Source: Sphingomonas sp. | GTDB lineage: Bacteria > Pseudomonadota > Alphaproteobacteria > Sphingomonadales > Sphingomonadaceae | Direction of reading: 5' to 3' | DNA: 64,000 bases | Assembly: GCF_017745215.1 (NCBI RefSeq) | Contig: NZ_JAGHZV010000012.1 | Location: 47,991-111,990, forward strand | The notes under the pieces: generated by a model | Told to the model about the DNA's origin: nothing | What the model saw: the letters and a program-made list of their open reading frames with translations, nothing else | Databases searched by the model: none | Made by a program: the position numbers and the translations under genes | Shown here: positions 54,222-63,094 of the stretch, one piece after another | Position numbering within the stretch: position 1 is the first letter of the stretch | Layout: the number at the start of each line of letters is the position of its first letter

Positions 54222-57019
54222 CCATCCGAAACGACGCCACGCGCCAACGCATCCCGGTGACCGAGGCCCGGCCCTTGCGCGGGGTGGTCGCGCGCCAGGG
54301 GCAGGTGTTGCTCGACACCGACGTCAACGAAGCCGAGCGCACGCTGATCGACCGGGTCGAGACCGCCGACGCCTCGATGCTTGGCCCGCCCGATCGGCTG
54401 CTCTATCCGGCGGGGACGACGGGCTTCAACGCCACCGGCACGCCCGCCAATTGCACGATCGGGCCCGGCACGGGCTATCTCAAGGGCTGGCAGCTGGTGA
54501 ACCCCAGCGCGGTCACGCTCGCCAACCAGCCCAATCCCTGGAACGGCTCGGCGCCGCCGGCGCCCGCGCTGGTCGTGCTCAAGGCGCTTGTGCGCCACAT
54601 CGATCCGGCCGAGGATTCCGCGCTCGCCGATGTCGCACTCGGCGACGCCCAGGCTTCGGGCCGCGCGCTCAACGACTGGCAGGCCTTCCTCTTTCCCGTC
54701 CCCTCGGGCACGACCTGCGCGCAAGTCACCGGCCTTGCCGACTATCAGCTGCTGGTGGGGCCCTCCACCGGTACGCTCGCCTTCCAGCTCTCGGCGCCCG
54801 CCGCTTCGTCCGATCCGTGCTCGCTCACGCCCGCGGGCGGGCACAGCCGGTTCGAGAACCTCCTCTACCGGATCGAGGTCCATGGCGGCACTGTCGACCC
54901 GAACCGGCCCACCGCGGATGGGCCGCGTTTCAAGCTCGCCGGGCTCAAGCTCAAGCTCTCGCGGCGGAACGCCAGCCTGATGGCGCAGGTCACCCAGGTG
55001 AACGGCAACGAGATCACGGTCTCGCCGCCCGCGCTCGATCCGCGCGCCTGGTTCTCGCAGGGGGCCTATGCCGAGATCGTCGGGCCCGGCGACGACATCG
55101 ACCCCACCAAGGCGCTGGCGAAGGAGCGGCTGCTCAAGATCGCGCTCGCCACCGACGAAGTGATCACGCTGACCGGCGACGTCGCCGGCACCGGCCTCCA
55201 GGCCGGCATCCAGGCGGGCGGCAAATGGTTCCTGCGCCTGTGGGACGCCTGGCCCGACGGCAGCGGGGTCGCCACCGTGCCCGGCGGCGGCGGCACGATC
55301 GACCTGGGCGACGGCATCGCGATCAAGGTCGCGGGCGGCGCCAGCGCCATCTTCCGCCGCGGCGACTATTGGACCGCCGCGGTGCGCGCCGACGGCAGCA
55401 TCGCCTGGCCGGGGATCGCGACGCCGAATCCCACCCAGCAAGCGCCGCACGGCCCCGAGATCCGCTACGCGCCGCTCGCGATCCTCGGCGCGGCGGGGAT
55501 CGAGGATTGCCGCATCCCCTTCGCGACGCTCTCGGACCGCGCGCTGCTCTATCGCGGCGGCGATGGGCAGGAAGCCTTCGCGCCCGAAGCCAGCGCGCCG
55601 ACCCCGATCGCGCTGCCGCTCAAGCTGCGCGTCGCCGTGATGCGCGGCGCGACGCCGGTGCCGGGCGCGCAGATCGCCTGGCGCACTTCGGGTGGCGGCG
55701 CCGGGAGCTGGATCAACGGGACCGACATCTCGGGCGGACCCGTCGTCACCGCGACCAATCCCGATGGGCTCGCCGAAGTCACCTGGTCGATCAACGCGCA
55801 GCAGCAGGCGGTCGCGCACCGAGTCGAAGCGGTGCTGCTCGACAACGGCCAGGCGGCGAACACGCCGCCGATCGTCTTCGGCGCGCAGTTCCAGACCGCG
55901 GCGCGGACCAGCTTCAGGCCCGGCGACTGCGAGACGCTTTCCGACGTCACCGACGTCCAGGCCGCGCTCGACGCGCTGTGCGAGGCGCTCGACGAGCGCG
56001 AGCCCGACACGATCCGGCTCAAGCAGATCACGCTGGCGAGCGATGCCGGCAAGGAAACCGAGCTGATCGACCGCGACCTCATCCTCAACGCGCTCGAAGT
56101 CGATTCCACGGCCTTCACCAGCGAGATCCGCTTCGATCTCAACGTGCCGTCCAAGCTCGGGCTGGGGGTCGAGCCCGACGATCCCGTCGCCGAGATCTCG
56201 CTCGACCTGCCCTATCCCACCACCGATCCCGAACGGTCGTGGTGGCTGCGGATGATCAACCCGCCCGCCGCTGGCGCGCAGGTGCAGCAGATGGGCAATT
56301 TCGGCTATCAGACGACGCGGCTCGACGGCACGATCGCGGTCGACGACAACACGCTCATCTGGACGCCTTCGAATTTCGCCAGGCGCTTCCTCAACACGGC
56401 GATATTCCATCGCTTCGGCTCGGAAGTGCGCGATCCCGATCTCAAGCCCTTCTGGACCGGGCCCGAGCTGAAGCGCGTGCTTTGCCGCATCCGGCTGCGC
56501 TCGGCGCTGATCTTCGTCGACGATCCCAAGACGAAGAAGCGCATCTGGCTCAACGCCGAGCATCTCGGCACGCGCGAGAAGGTCACCGGCCGCGAGCTGA
56601 TGCTCGGCGAGCGCGATCCGCAGCGTGCAGCGGATCTCGACATGTTCCTCTATCTCCGCGTGGCCGAGCCGGGGATCGTCTTCTACTTCCCTCGGGGCAG
56701 CTCGACCGCGAACCGAAGCAACCTCGGCACGGTCGAGGACGGCATGAAGGCGGCGCTCGCCCATTGGCAGGCACAACCGACCGGCGTGAAGCTCACCTCG
56801 AACACCGACGAGACGGCGACCAAGCCGCAGCTCCTCACGCTCAGCCAGCAACGCGCCGACAAGATCCGCACGGCGTTGACGGGGAAGGGCGTCAACGCCG
56901 GGGCGATCACGATCGAGTCGAACGCCGACACCAAGCAGCCGTTTCAAGCGACGCCCGACGCCGATGACTCGCTCAACCGGCGCGTCGCGGTCACCTTCGA
57001 GGGGAATTTCAAGCCGTAG
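54218..57019 (+). CDS. DUF6519-type eCIS structural protein with C-terminal OmpA-like domain
   Basis: This 933-aa protein starts with the DUF6519 pattern RPLRGVVARQGQVLLDTDVNEAERTLIDRVE in part near residue 18. Beta-rich domains follow, including an Ig-like segment near residue 470. The last 90 residues read like an OmpA/MotB peptidoglycan-binding domain: KLTSNTDETATKPQLLTLSQQRADKIRTAL near 858, then ITIESNAD and NRRVAVTFEGN at the end. DUF6519 proteins sit at the periphery of eCIS baseplates. OmpA domains bind the peptide stem of peptidoglycan, so this one may tie the particle to a cell wall. It is the last gene of the operon. Confidence 0.78.
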   Translation: MTIRNDATRQRIPVTEARPLRGVVARQGQVLLDTDVNEAERTLIDRVETADASMLGPPDRLLYPAGTTGFNATGTPANCTIGPGTGYLKGWQLVNPSAVTLANQPNPWNGSAPPAPALVVLKALVRHIDPAEDSALADVALGDAQASGRALNDWQAFLFPVPSGTTCAQVTGLADYQLLVGPSTGTLAFQLSAPAASSDPCSLTPAGGHSRFENLLYRIEVHGGTVDPNRPTADGPRFKLAGLKLKLSRRNASLMAQVTQVNGNEITVSPPALDPRAWFSQGAYAEIVGPGDDIDPTKALAKERLLKIALATDEVITLTGDVAGTGLQAGIQAGGKWFLRLWDAWPDGSGVATVPGGGGTIDLGDGIAIKVAGGASAIFRRGDYWTAAVRADGSIAWPGIATPNPTQQAPHGPEIRYAPLAILGAAGIEDCRIPFATLSDRALLYRGGDGQEAFAPEASAPTPIALPLKLRVAVMRGATPVPGAQIAWRTSGGGAGSWINGTDISGGPVVTATNPDGLAEVTWSINAQQQAVAHRVEAVLLDNGQAANTPPIVFGAQFQTAARTSFRPGDCETLSDVTDVQAALDALCEALDEREPDTIRLKQITLASDAGKETELIDRDLILNALEVDSTAFTSEIRFDLNVPSKLGLGVEPDDPVAEISLDLPYPTTDPERSWWLRMINPPAAGAQVQQMGNFGYQTTRLDGTIAVDDNTLIWTPSNFARRFLNTAIFHRFGSEVRDPDLKPFWTGPELKRVLCRIRLRSALIFVDDPKTKKRIWLNAEHLGTREKVTGRELMLGERDPQRAADLDMFLYLRVAEPGIVFYFPRGSSTANRSNLGTVEDGMKAALAHWQAQPTGVKLTSNTDETATKPQLLTLSQQRADKIRTALTGKGVNAGAITIESNADTKQPFQATPDADDSLNRRVAVTFEGNFKP

Positions 57020-57109
57020 ATTCGCTCGCCGAAGTGCGCAAAAGACGCATTCCTGCCGTGTTTCAGAAATCTTGGAAACAAGAACGGAGGGCACGAGTTT
57101 CGCGAATGA

Positions 57110-57129
57110 GCCAGTATCATTAGACTGGC
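57110..57129. promoter_or_regulatory. Inverted repeat upstream of the RND efflux operon
   Basis: GCCAGT and ACTGGC form 6-bp arms around an 8-nt centre (ATCATTAG), 20 nt before the chosen adaptor start. It may be an operator for an efflux repressor. No such regulator gene is adjacent. The region from 57020 to 57149 otherwise shows no clear terminator or promoter. Confidence 0.35.
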
Positions 57130-57149
57130 GTTATGATCGGAAGCGCTGC

Positions 57150-58367
57150 TTGATCCTCCCCCGTCCGCCTGCCCGCCGCCATGCGCGACTCGTCCCGCTG
57201 GCTGCCCTCGCGCTGCTCGCCGCCTGTTCGGGCGAAAGCGCCGACAGGAAATCCGGCAGCCGCGGCCCCGGCGGCCCCGCCCAGGTCGGCTATGTCGTCG
57301 TCCAGCCGACCAGCGTGCCGCTCACCGCCGAGCTGCCCGGGCGCGTGACGGCGTACCAGATGTCCGAGGTGCGGCCGCAGGTCGCGGGGATCGTCCAGCG
57401 GCGCTTCTTCCAGGAAGGGACGATCGTCCGCCAGGGGCAGACGCTCTACCAGATCGATCCCAGCCTCTATCAGGCGCAGGTCTCGCAGTCGGCCGCCAAC
57501 CTCGAGAGCGCGCGCGCCAATGCCGCAGCGGCGCAGGTCAAGGCCGATCGCTATCGCCCGCTGGCGCAGATGCAGGCGGTGTCGCAGCAGGATTATACCG
57601 ACGCGGTCGCCGCTGCGCGCCAGGCCAATGCCTCGGTCGCGCAGACCAACGCCGCGCTGCGCACCGCGCGGATCAACCTGCGCTTCACCCGCGTCCCCGC
57701 GCCGATCACCGGGCGGATCGGCCGCTCGCTGATCACCGAGGGCAGCCTGGTGACCGCCAACCAGGCGGATCCGCTCGCCGTGATCCAGCGGCTCGACCCG
57801 ATCTATGTCGACATCCAGCAATCGAGCGCCGACCTGCTCGCGCTGCGCCGCACGCTCGCGCAGGGCGGCGTCGTGCCCGCGAGCGCCGCGGTGCGGCTCA
57901 AGCTCGAGGACGGCAGCGACTTCGAGCAGGCGGGCACCGTCCGCTTCGCCGAAGTGATGGTCGACCAGAACACCGGCACGGTGACGCTGCGCGCGAGCTT
58001 CGCCAATCCGCAGGGCATATTGCTCCCCGGCATGTTCGTCCGCGCGGTGCTCGCCCAGTCGGTCGACACCCGGGCCTATCTGGTGCCGCAGCAGGCGCTG
58101 ATCCGCGATCCCAAGGGCGGCGCGACCGTCTGGGTGGTCGGCCCCGGCGACAAGGCGCTGCGCCGCCCCGTCACTGCCGACAGGACGCAGGGCGCGAACT
58201 GGGTGGTCACCAAGGGGCTCAACCCGGGCGACAAGGTGATCGTGCAGGGGACGGGCACGCTCAAGCCGAACGCGGACCTCAAGCCGGTGCCCGCGAGTTC
58301 GGCGCAGCGGATCGAGCCGCCCAAGCAGGGGCAGGGCAGCCAGGGCGGCCAGGCGAAGGGCGGATAG
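57150..58367 (+). CDS. RND efflux periplasmic adaptor (membrane fusion protein, AcrA-like)
   Basis: This 405-aa protein begins with TTG at 57150; GGAAG lies 6 nt upstream. The signal sequence ends in LAAC (lipobox), so it is probably a lipoprotein of the inner membrane. Adaptor motifs are VRPQVAGIVQRRFFQEGTIV (lipoyl half), a coiled-coil hairpin near residues 110-165, RVPAPITGRIGRS (second lipoyl half) and LLPGMFVRAVL (barrel). No ATG exists in frame near the signal peptide. It connects the RND pump with the outer-membrane factor. The C-terminus is Gln/Gly-rich. The next gene begins 6 bp after its stop. Confidence 0.9.
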   Translation: MILPRPPARRHARLVPLAALALLAACSGESADRKSGSRGPGGPAQVGYVVVQPTSVPLTAELPGRVTAYQMSEVRPQVAGIVQRRFFQEGTIVRQGQTLYQIDPSLYQAQVSQSAANLESARANAAAAQVKADRYRPLAQMQAVSQQDYTDAVAAARQANASVAQTNAALRTARINLRFTRVPAPITGRIGRSLITEGSLVTANQADPLAVIQRLDPIYVDIQQSSADLLALRRTLAQGGVVPASAAVRLKLEDGSDFEQAGTVRFAEVMVDQNTGTVTLRASFANPQGILLPGMFVRAVLAQSVDTRAYLVPQQALIRDPKGGATVWVVGPGDKALRRPVTADRTQGANWVVTKGLNPGDKVIVQGTGTLKPNADLKPVPASSAQRIEPPKQGQGSQGGQAKGG

Positions 58368-58373
58368 AGTCTC

Positions 58374-61300
58374 ATGTCGCGTATCTTCATCGATCGCCCG
58401 ATCTTCGCCTGGGTGATCGCGATCATCGTGATGCTCGCCGGCCTCGGTGCGATCCTCACGCTGCCGATCGCCCAGTACCCGGACGTCGCGCCGCCGCAGG
58501 TCAACATCCGCGCGACCTACCCCGGCGCCTCGGCAGAGACGGTGCAGAACAGCGTCACCCAGGTGATCGAGCAGCAGCTCACCGGCATCGACGGGCTGCT
58601 CTACTTCAGCTCGTCGTCGAGCTCGCGCGGCTCGGTGAGCATCTCCGCGACCTTCGAGAAGGGCACCGACCCGGACATCGCCCAGGTCCAGGTCCAGAAC
58701 CAGGTCCAGCAAGCCCTCTCCAGGCTTCCGCAGCAGGTACAGCAGCAGGGCGTGCGCGTCACCAAGTCCAACCCGGACTTCCTGCTGATCGTCGGCGTCT
58801 ATGACGAGACCGACAAGATGACCGGCCAGGACGTATCGGACTGGCTCGCCTCGAACCTGCAGGACCCGCTCGGCCGCGTCGAGGGGGTGGGCGATTCGAA
58901 CGTGTTCGGCGCTCCCTATGCGATGCGCATCTGGCTGAACCCCGAGCGGCTGGCGAGCTATTCGCTGATGCCGAGCGACGTGATCACCGCGATCACCAAC
59001 CAGAACACCGAGGTCGCCGCGGGCGAGATCGGCGGCCAGCCGATGCCCAGGGAGCAGATGCTCAACGCGACGGTGACCGCCCAGTCGAAACTCCAGACCC
59101 CCGAGCAGTTCGGCAAGATCCTGCTCAAGACCGAGACGAGCGGCGCGCACGTGCTGCTGCGCGACGTCGCCCGGGTGGAGCTGGGCGCGGACAGCTACAA
59201 TGCCGTCACGCGCGTCAACAACCACCCCGGCGCAGGCATCGCGATCAGCCTCGCGCCCGGCGCCGACGCGCTTACTACCGCCGAGAATGTGAAGGCCGCG
59301 GTCGCGCAGGCGTCGAAGAGCTTCCCGCCGGGGCTCAAATACGCCTACGCCTTCGACACCACCGCCTTCATCAAGCTCTCGATCGAGGAAGTGGTGAAGA
59401 CGCTGATCGAAGCGATCGTGCTCGTCGTGATCGTGATGTTCGTCTTCCTCCAGAGCTGGCGCGCGACGCTGATCCCGACGATCGCGGTGCCGGTGGTGCT
59501 GCTCGGCACCTTCGCGATCCTCTATGTCGCCGGCTACACGATCAACACCTTGACCCTGTTCGGGCTGGTGCTGTCGATCGGCCTGCTCGTCGACGATGCG
59601 ATCGTCGTGGTCGAGAATGTCGAGCGCCTGCTCGAGGAGAATCCGGACATGTCGCCGCGCGAGGCGACGATCGCGTCGATGTCGCAGATCCAGGTCGCGC
59701 TGGTCGCGATCGCGCTGGTGCTGTCGGCGGTGTTCCTGCCGATGGCGTTCTTCGGCGGCTCGACCGGCGTGATCTACCGGCAGTTCTCGATCACCATCGT
59801 CTCGGCGATGGTGCTCTCGGTGCTCGTCGCGCTGATCCTGAGCCCGGCGCTCTGCGCGACCTTGCTCAAGCGCAAGGCGGAGGAAGGCGCGCCCGAGGAG
59901 GGCTGGATCGCCCGGCGCTTCCCCGGCGTGGGCGATCGCATCGGCCGGGCGCGGGCGTGGTTCAACGACAGCTTCGAAAAGGGTGTCGACCGCTACGCCG
60001 GCGCGGTCAGCAAGGTGGTCGACCGCAAGTTCATCTTCCTGCTGATCTATGCGGGCGTCGCGGTGCTGCTCGTGCTGCTGTTCTCGCGGCTGCCCACCGG
60101 CTTCCTCCCCACCGAGGACCAAGGCGCGGCGCAGCTCCAGTTCCGCCTGCCCGCGGGTGCGACGCAGGGCCGCACCACCGACGTGCAGCAGAAGATCGAG
60201 CAATATTTCAAGCAGCACGAGGCCAAGAACGTCACGACGATGTTCACCGTCGCGGGCGGCGGCGGGGGCGGCGGCCCCAGCGGGCAGAACACCGGTCAGG
60301 GCTTCGTCAACTTCGCCGACTGGGCCGATCGCCCGGGCTCGAAGAACTCCGCCGACGCGATCGTCGCGCGCGCCTCGGCCGCTTTCCACAATTTCCGCGA
60401 CGCGCAGGTCTTCGTGCTCGTCCCCGGCGCGATCCGCGGCCTGGGCCAGTCGAACGGCTTCACGGTCGAGCTGCAGAACGCCAGCGGCATGTCCGCCGCC
60501 GATTTCGCCGCCGCGCGCGATAAGCTGCTCGCCGCCGCCAACGCCGATCCGGACCTGACGGCGGTCCGCCTCTCCGACCTGCCCGACGTGGCGACGCTCA
60601 AGATCGACATCGACCAGGAGAAGCTGACGGCGCTCGGCCTCACCCAGGCCGACGTCAACACCACCCTCTCCACCGCCTGGGGCGGCCGCTACGTCAACGA
60701 TTTCGTCGACCGGGGCCGGGTCAAGCGCGTCTATGTCCAGGGCGATGCCGAATTCCGCGCCGCGCCCGAAGACATCGACCAATGGTTCGTCCGCACCGGC
60801 AACGGTCAGATGGTGCCGTTCTCGTCCTTCGCTCAGACCAGCTGGCAGACCGCGCCGACCACGCTCTCGCGCTTCCAGGGCATCCCCTCCTATGAGCTCC
60901 AGGGCCAGCCGGCCGCGGGCAAGAGCTCGGGCGAGGCGATGAAGCGGATCGAGGCGCTCGCCGCCGAGATCCCCGGCACCAGCATCGCCTGGTCGGGGCT
61001 CTCCTATCAGGAACGGCTGTCCTCGGGGCAGGCGCCCTTGCTCTACGCCATCTCGCTGGTCGTCGTGTTCCTCTGCCTCGCCGCGCTCTACGAGAGCTGG
61101 ACGATCCCCGTCGCGGTGCTGCTCGTCATCCCGCTCGGACTCGTCGGCGCGGTGTTCGCGGTGACCCTCAGGGGACTCCAGAACGACGTCTACCTCCAGA
61201 TCGGCCTGCTCACCACCATGGGTCTCGCCGCCAAGAACGCGATCCTGATGATCGAGTTCGCCGAGCGCGCCGAGAAGGAAGGCAAGCGCGTGATCGAAGC

Positions 61301-61577
61301 TGCGCTCGAGGCGGCGCGGATCCGCTTGCGGCCGATCCTGATGACCAGCCTCGCCTTCATCTTCGGCGTGCTGCCGCTGGCGATCTCGACCGGTGCGGGC
61401 GCGAACAGCCGCATCGCGATCGGCACCTCGGTGATCGGCGGCATGCTCACCGCGACGATCCTCGCGATCTTCTACATCCCGCTGTTCTTCGTGCTCGTCC
61501 GCCGCACGACGCGGAGCGCGCTCCACGCGATCCACCATCACCCGGCCCCGCCGCCGCAACCGGAGCCCGGTCCATGA
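58374..61577 (+). CDS. RND multidrug efflux pump (AcrB/HAE1 family)
   Basis: This 1067-aa inner-membrane transporter starts SRIFIDRPIFAWVIAIIVMLAGLGAI, as do HAE1 pumps. The TM4 proton-relay pair is in LVLSIGLLVDDAIVVVENVERL. Other motifs are ISVSAMVLSVLVALILSPALCATLL-like TM6 and the pore/docking segments, ending with FGVLPLAISTGAGANSRIAIG and FYIPLFFVLVRR. It exports hydrophobic drugs or metabolites by proton antiport. It overlaps the outer-membrane factor start by 4 bp (ATGA). Confidence 0.95.
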   Translation: MSRIFIDRPIFAWVIAIIVMLAGLGAILTLPIAQYPDVAPPQVNIRATYPGASAETVQNSVTQVIEQQLTGIDGLLYFSSSSSSRGSVSISATFEKGTDPDIAQVQVQNQVQQALSRLPQQVQQQGVRVTKSNPDFLLIVGVYDETDKMTGQDVSDWLASNLQDPLGRVEGVGDSNVFGAPYAMRIWLNPERLASYSLMPSDVITAITNQNTEVAAGEIGGQPMPREQMLNATVTAQSKLQTPEQFGKILLKTETSGAHVLLRDVARVELGADSYNAVTRVNNHPGAGIAISLAPGADALTTAENVKAAVAQASKSFPPGLKYAYAFDTTAFIKLSIEEVVKTLIEAIVLVVIVMFVFLQSWRATLIPTIAVPVVLLGTFAILYVAGYTINTLTLFGLVLSIGLLVDDAIVVVENVERLLEENPDMSPREATIASMSQIQVALVAIALVLSAVFLPMAFFGGSTGVIYRQFSITIVSAMVLSVLVALILSPALCATLLKRKAEEGAPEEGWIARRFPGVGDRIGRARAWFNDSFEKGVDRYAGAVSKVVDRKFIFLLIYAGVAVLLVLLFSRLPTGFLPTEDQGAAQLQFRLPAGATQGRTTDVQQKIEQYFKQHEAKNVTTMFTVAGGGGGGGPSGQNTGQGFVNFADWADRPGSKNSADAIVARASAAFHNFRDAQVFVLVPGAIRGLGQSNGFTVELQNASGMSAADFAAARDKLLAAANADPDLTAVRLSDLPDVATLKIDIDQEKLTALGLTQADVNTTLSTAWGGRYVNDFVDRGRVKRVYVQGDAEFRAAPEDIDQWFVRTGNGQMVPFSSFAQTSWQTAPTTLSRFQGIPSYELQGQPAAGKSSGEAMKRIEALAAEIPGTSIAWSGLSYQERLSSGQAPLLYAISLVVVFLCLAALYESWTIPVAVLLVIPLGLVGAVFAVTLRGLQNDVYLQIGLLTTMGLAAKNAILMIEFAERAEKEGKRVIEAALEAARIRLRPILMTSLAFIFGVLPLAISTGAGANSRIAIGTSVIGGMLTATILAIFYIPLFFVLVRRTTRSALHAIHHHPAPPPQPEPGP

Positions 61578-62998
61578 AGCGCCTCGTCCTTTCGCTGATG
61601 ATCGGCACGGCGCTCGCCGGCTGCTCGATGGACCCGCATTATGCGCGGCCCGAATCGTCGGTGCCGGCATCCTGGCCGGTGGGCGACGCCTATCTTCGCC
61701 AGAGCGAGGCGTCGCTCCCCGCGATCAGCTACCGCGACGTCTTCCGCGACCCCCGGCTCCAGGCGCTGATCGAGCAGGCGCTGGTCAACAACCGCGACCT
61801 GCGCGTCGCCGCCGCCAACATCGCCGCGGCGCGCGCGCAATATCGCATCCAGCGCGCGAACCAGCTCCCCGAGGTCGACGCCAACGCCGGCGCGACCGTC
61901 GCCGACAGCAAGGGCACGCCGCGGCGGACGAGCTTCACCGCCGATGTCGCGGTCCCAAGCTTCGAGATCGACCTGTTCGGCCGGCTCGCCTCCTTGAGCC
62001 GCGCCGAGCAGGACCGCTATTTCGCCACCGAGGCCGCCGCGCGCGCGACGCGGCTCACGCTGGTCGGCGACATCGCCGAGGCGTGGCTCACCTATGCCTC
62101 GGACGCGAGCCTGCTCAAGATCGCGCAGGATACCGCCGCCAATGCCGAGCGCAGCGTGACGCTCACCAAGGCGCGGCTCGACGGCGGCATCGCGCCGCGC
62201 ACCGACCTGCGCCAGGCCGAGCAGGTGCTCGAGACCGCGCGCGGCGACGTCGCGCAGCAGACCACCGCGCTCGCGCAGGACATCAACGCGCTCCAGCTGC
62301 TCGTCGGCGCCCCCATCGATCCGGCGACGCTCCCCGCCTCGATCGACGAAGCCGCGGCGACCGTTGCCGAACTGCCCGCCGGCATGGATTCGAGCGTGCT
62401 GCTCCGCCGGCCGGACGTGGTCCAGGCCGAATACCAGCTCCGCGCGGGCAATGCCGAGATCGGTGCCGCGCGCGCCGCGCTGTTCCCGCGGATCACGCTC
62501 ACCGGTCTCCTCGGCCTCGCGAGCAATGCGTTGACCGGTCTGTTCAGCGGCGGCGGGTTCAACTGGTCGGCGGGCGCGGCGGCGAGCTATCCCATCTTCC
62601 GCGCGGGCGCCGGGCGGGCGAACGTCCAGCTCAGCGAGGCCCAGCGCGATGCGCTGCTCGCCACCTACGAGAAGACGATCCAGACCGCCTTCCGCGAGGT
62701 TTCGGACGCGCTCGCGCGCCGCGGAACCATGGCCGAACAGCTCCGAGCCGCCCGCGCGCAGGTCGACGCCACCGCGGATACCTATGCACTCACCGACGCG
62801 CGTTACCGCGGCGGGATCGACACCTTCCTCGCCAGCCTCGACGCCCAGCGCTCGCTCTATTCGGCGCGGCGGACGCTGGTGGCGACGCAGCTGACCCAGG
62901 CGACCAACCTCGTGAGCCTCTACCGCTCGCTCGGCGGCGACATGCTGCTCGAGGCAGGGGAGGGCGAGCCCGTCCCGGTGCCCACGCCGAACCCATAG
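61574..62998 (+). CDS. RND outer-membrane factor lipoprotein (NodT/OprM family)
   Basis: This 474-aa protein has a lipoprotein signal (MKRLVLSLMIGTALAGC, lipobox LAGC, Cys17). The two OEP repeats typical of TolC-like channels follow, with the coiled helices LIEQALVNNRDLRVAAANIAAARAQYRIQRA in part near residue 64 and LSEAQRDALLATYEKTIQTAFREVSDAL in part near 355. LRRPDVVQAEYQLRAGNAEIGAARAALFPRI near 277 is the NodT signature. It forms the outer-membrane channel of the pump. A strong terminator follows after 33 bp. Confidence 0.95.
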   Translation: MKRLVLSLMIGTALAGCSMDPHYARPESSVPASWPVGDAYLRQSEASLPAISYRDVFRDPRLQALIEQALVNNRDLRVAAANIAAARAQYRIQRANQLPEVDANAGATVADSKGTPRRTSFTADVAVPSFEIDLFGRLASLSRAEQDRYFATEAAARATRLTLVGDIAEAWLTYASDASLLKIAQDTAANAERSVTLTKARLDGGIAPRTDLRQAEQVLETARGDVAQQTTALAQDINALQLLVGAPIDPATLPASIDEAAATVAELPAGMDSSVLLRRPDVVQAEYQLRAGNAEIGAARAALFPRITLTGLLGLASNALTGLFSGGGFNWSAGAAASYPIFRAGAGRANVQLSEAQRDALLATYEKTIQTAFREVSDALARRGTMAEQLRAARAQVDATADTYALTDARYRGGIDTFLASLDAQRSLYSARRTLVATQLTQATNLVSLYRSLGGDMLLEAGEGEPVPVPTPNP

Positions 62999-63026
62999 CT
63001 TTCCAGCCCCGGTAACCCCCCGCAAC

Positions 63027-63069
63027 GAAAAAGCCGCCGCCCGGCAGTCCGGACGGCGGCTCTTTTCTT
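63027..63069. terminator. Bidirectional rho-independent terminator between the efflux operon and rpoC
   Basis: A 13-bp stem (63032-63044 with 63049-63061, one C-A mismatch) closes the tetraloop CAGT. GAAAAA precedes it and TCTTTTCTT follows it, so it can stop the efflux operon rightward and rpoC leftward. Confidence 0.9.
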
Positions 63070-63094
63070 CAGCGGATCCCGCTGACCGGGGGGC

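Noticed and set aside
33381..57019. Prophage or phage-derived tailocin
   Set aside because: No capsid, portal, terminase, integrase, holin or lysin gene is seen, and the ATPase, DUF4255 and DUF4157 genes are eCIS markers.
33381..57019. Type VI secretion system
   Set aside because: No TssJ/L/M membrane complex or ClpV is present; the sheath is a single phage-like protein and not a TssB/TssC pair.
57120..61670. Very long open frame on the minus strand opposite the RND genes
   Set aside because: It is Arg/His/Gly-rich low-complexity protein with no family motifs, a by-product of high-GC third-codon bias in the real plus-strand genes.
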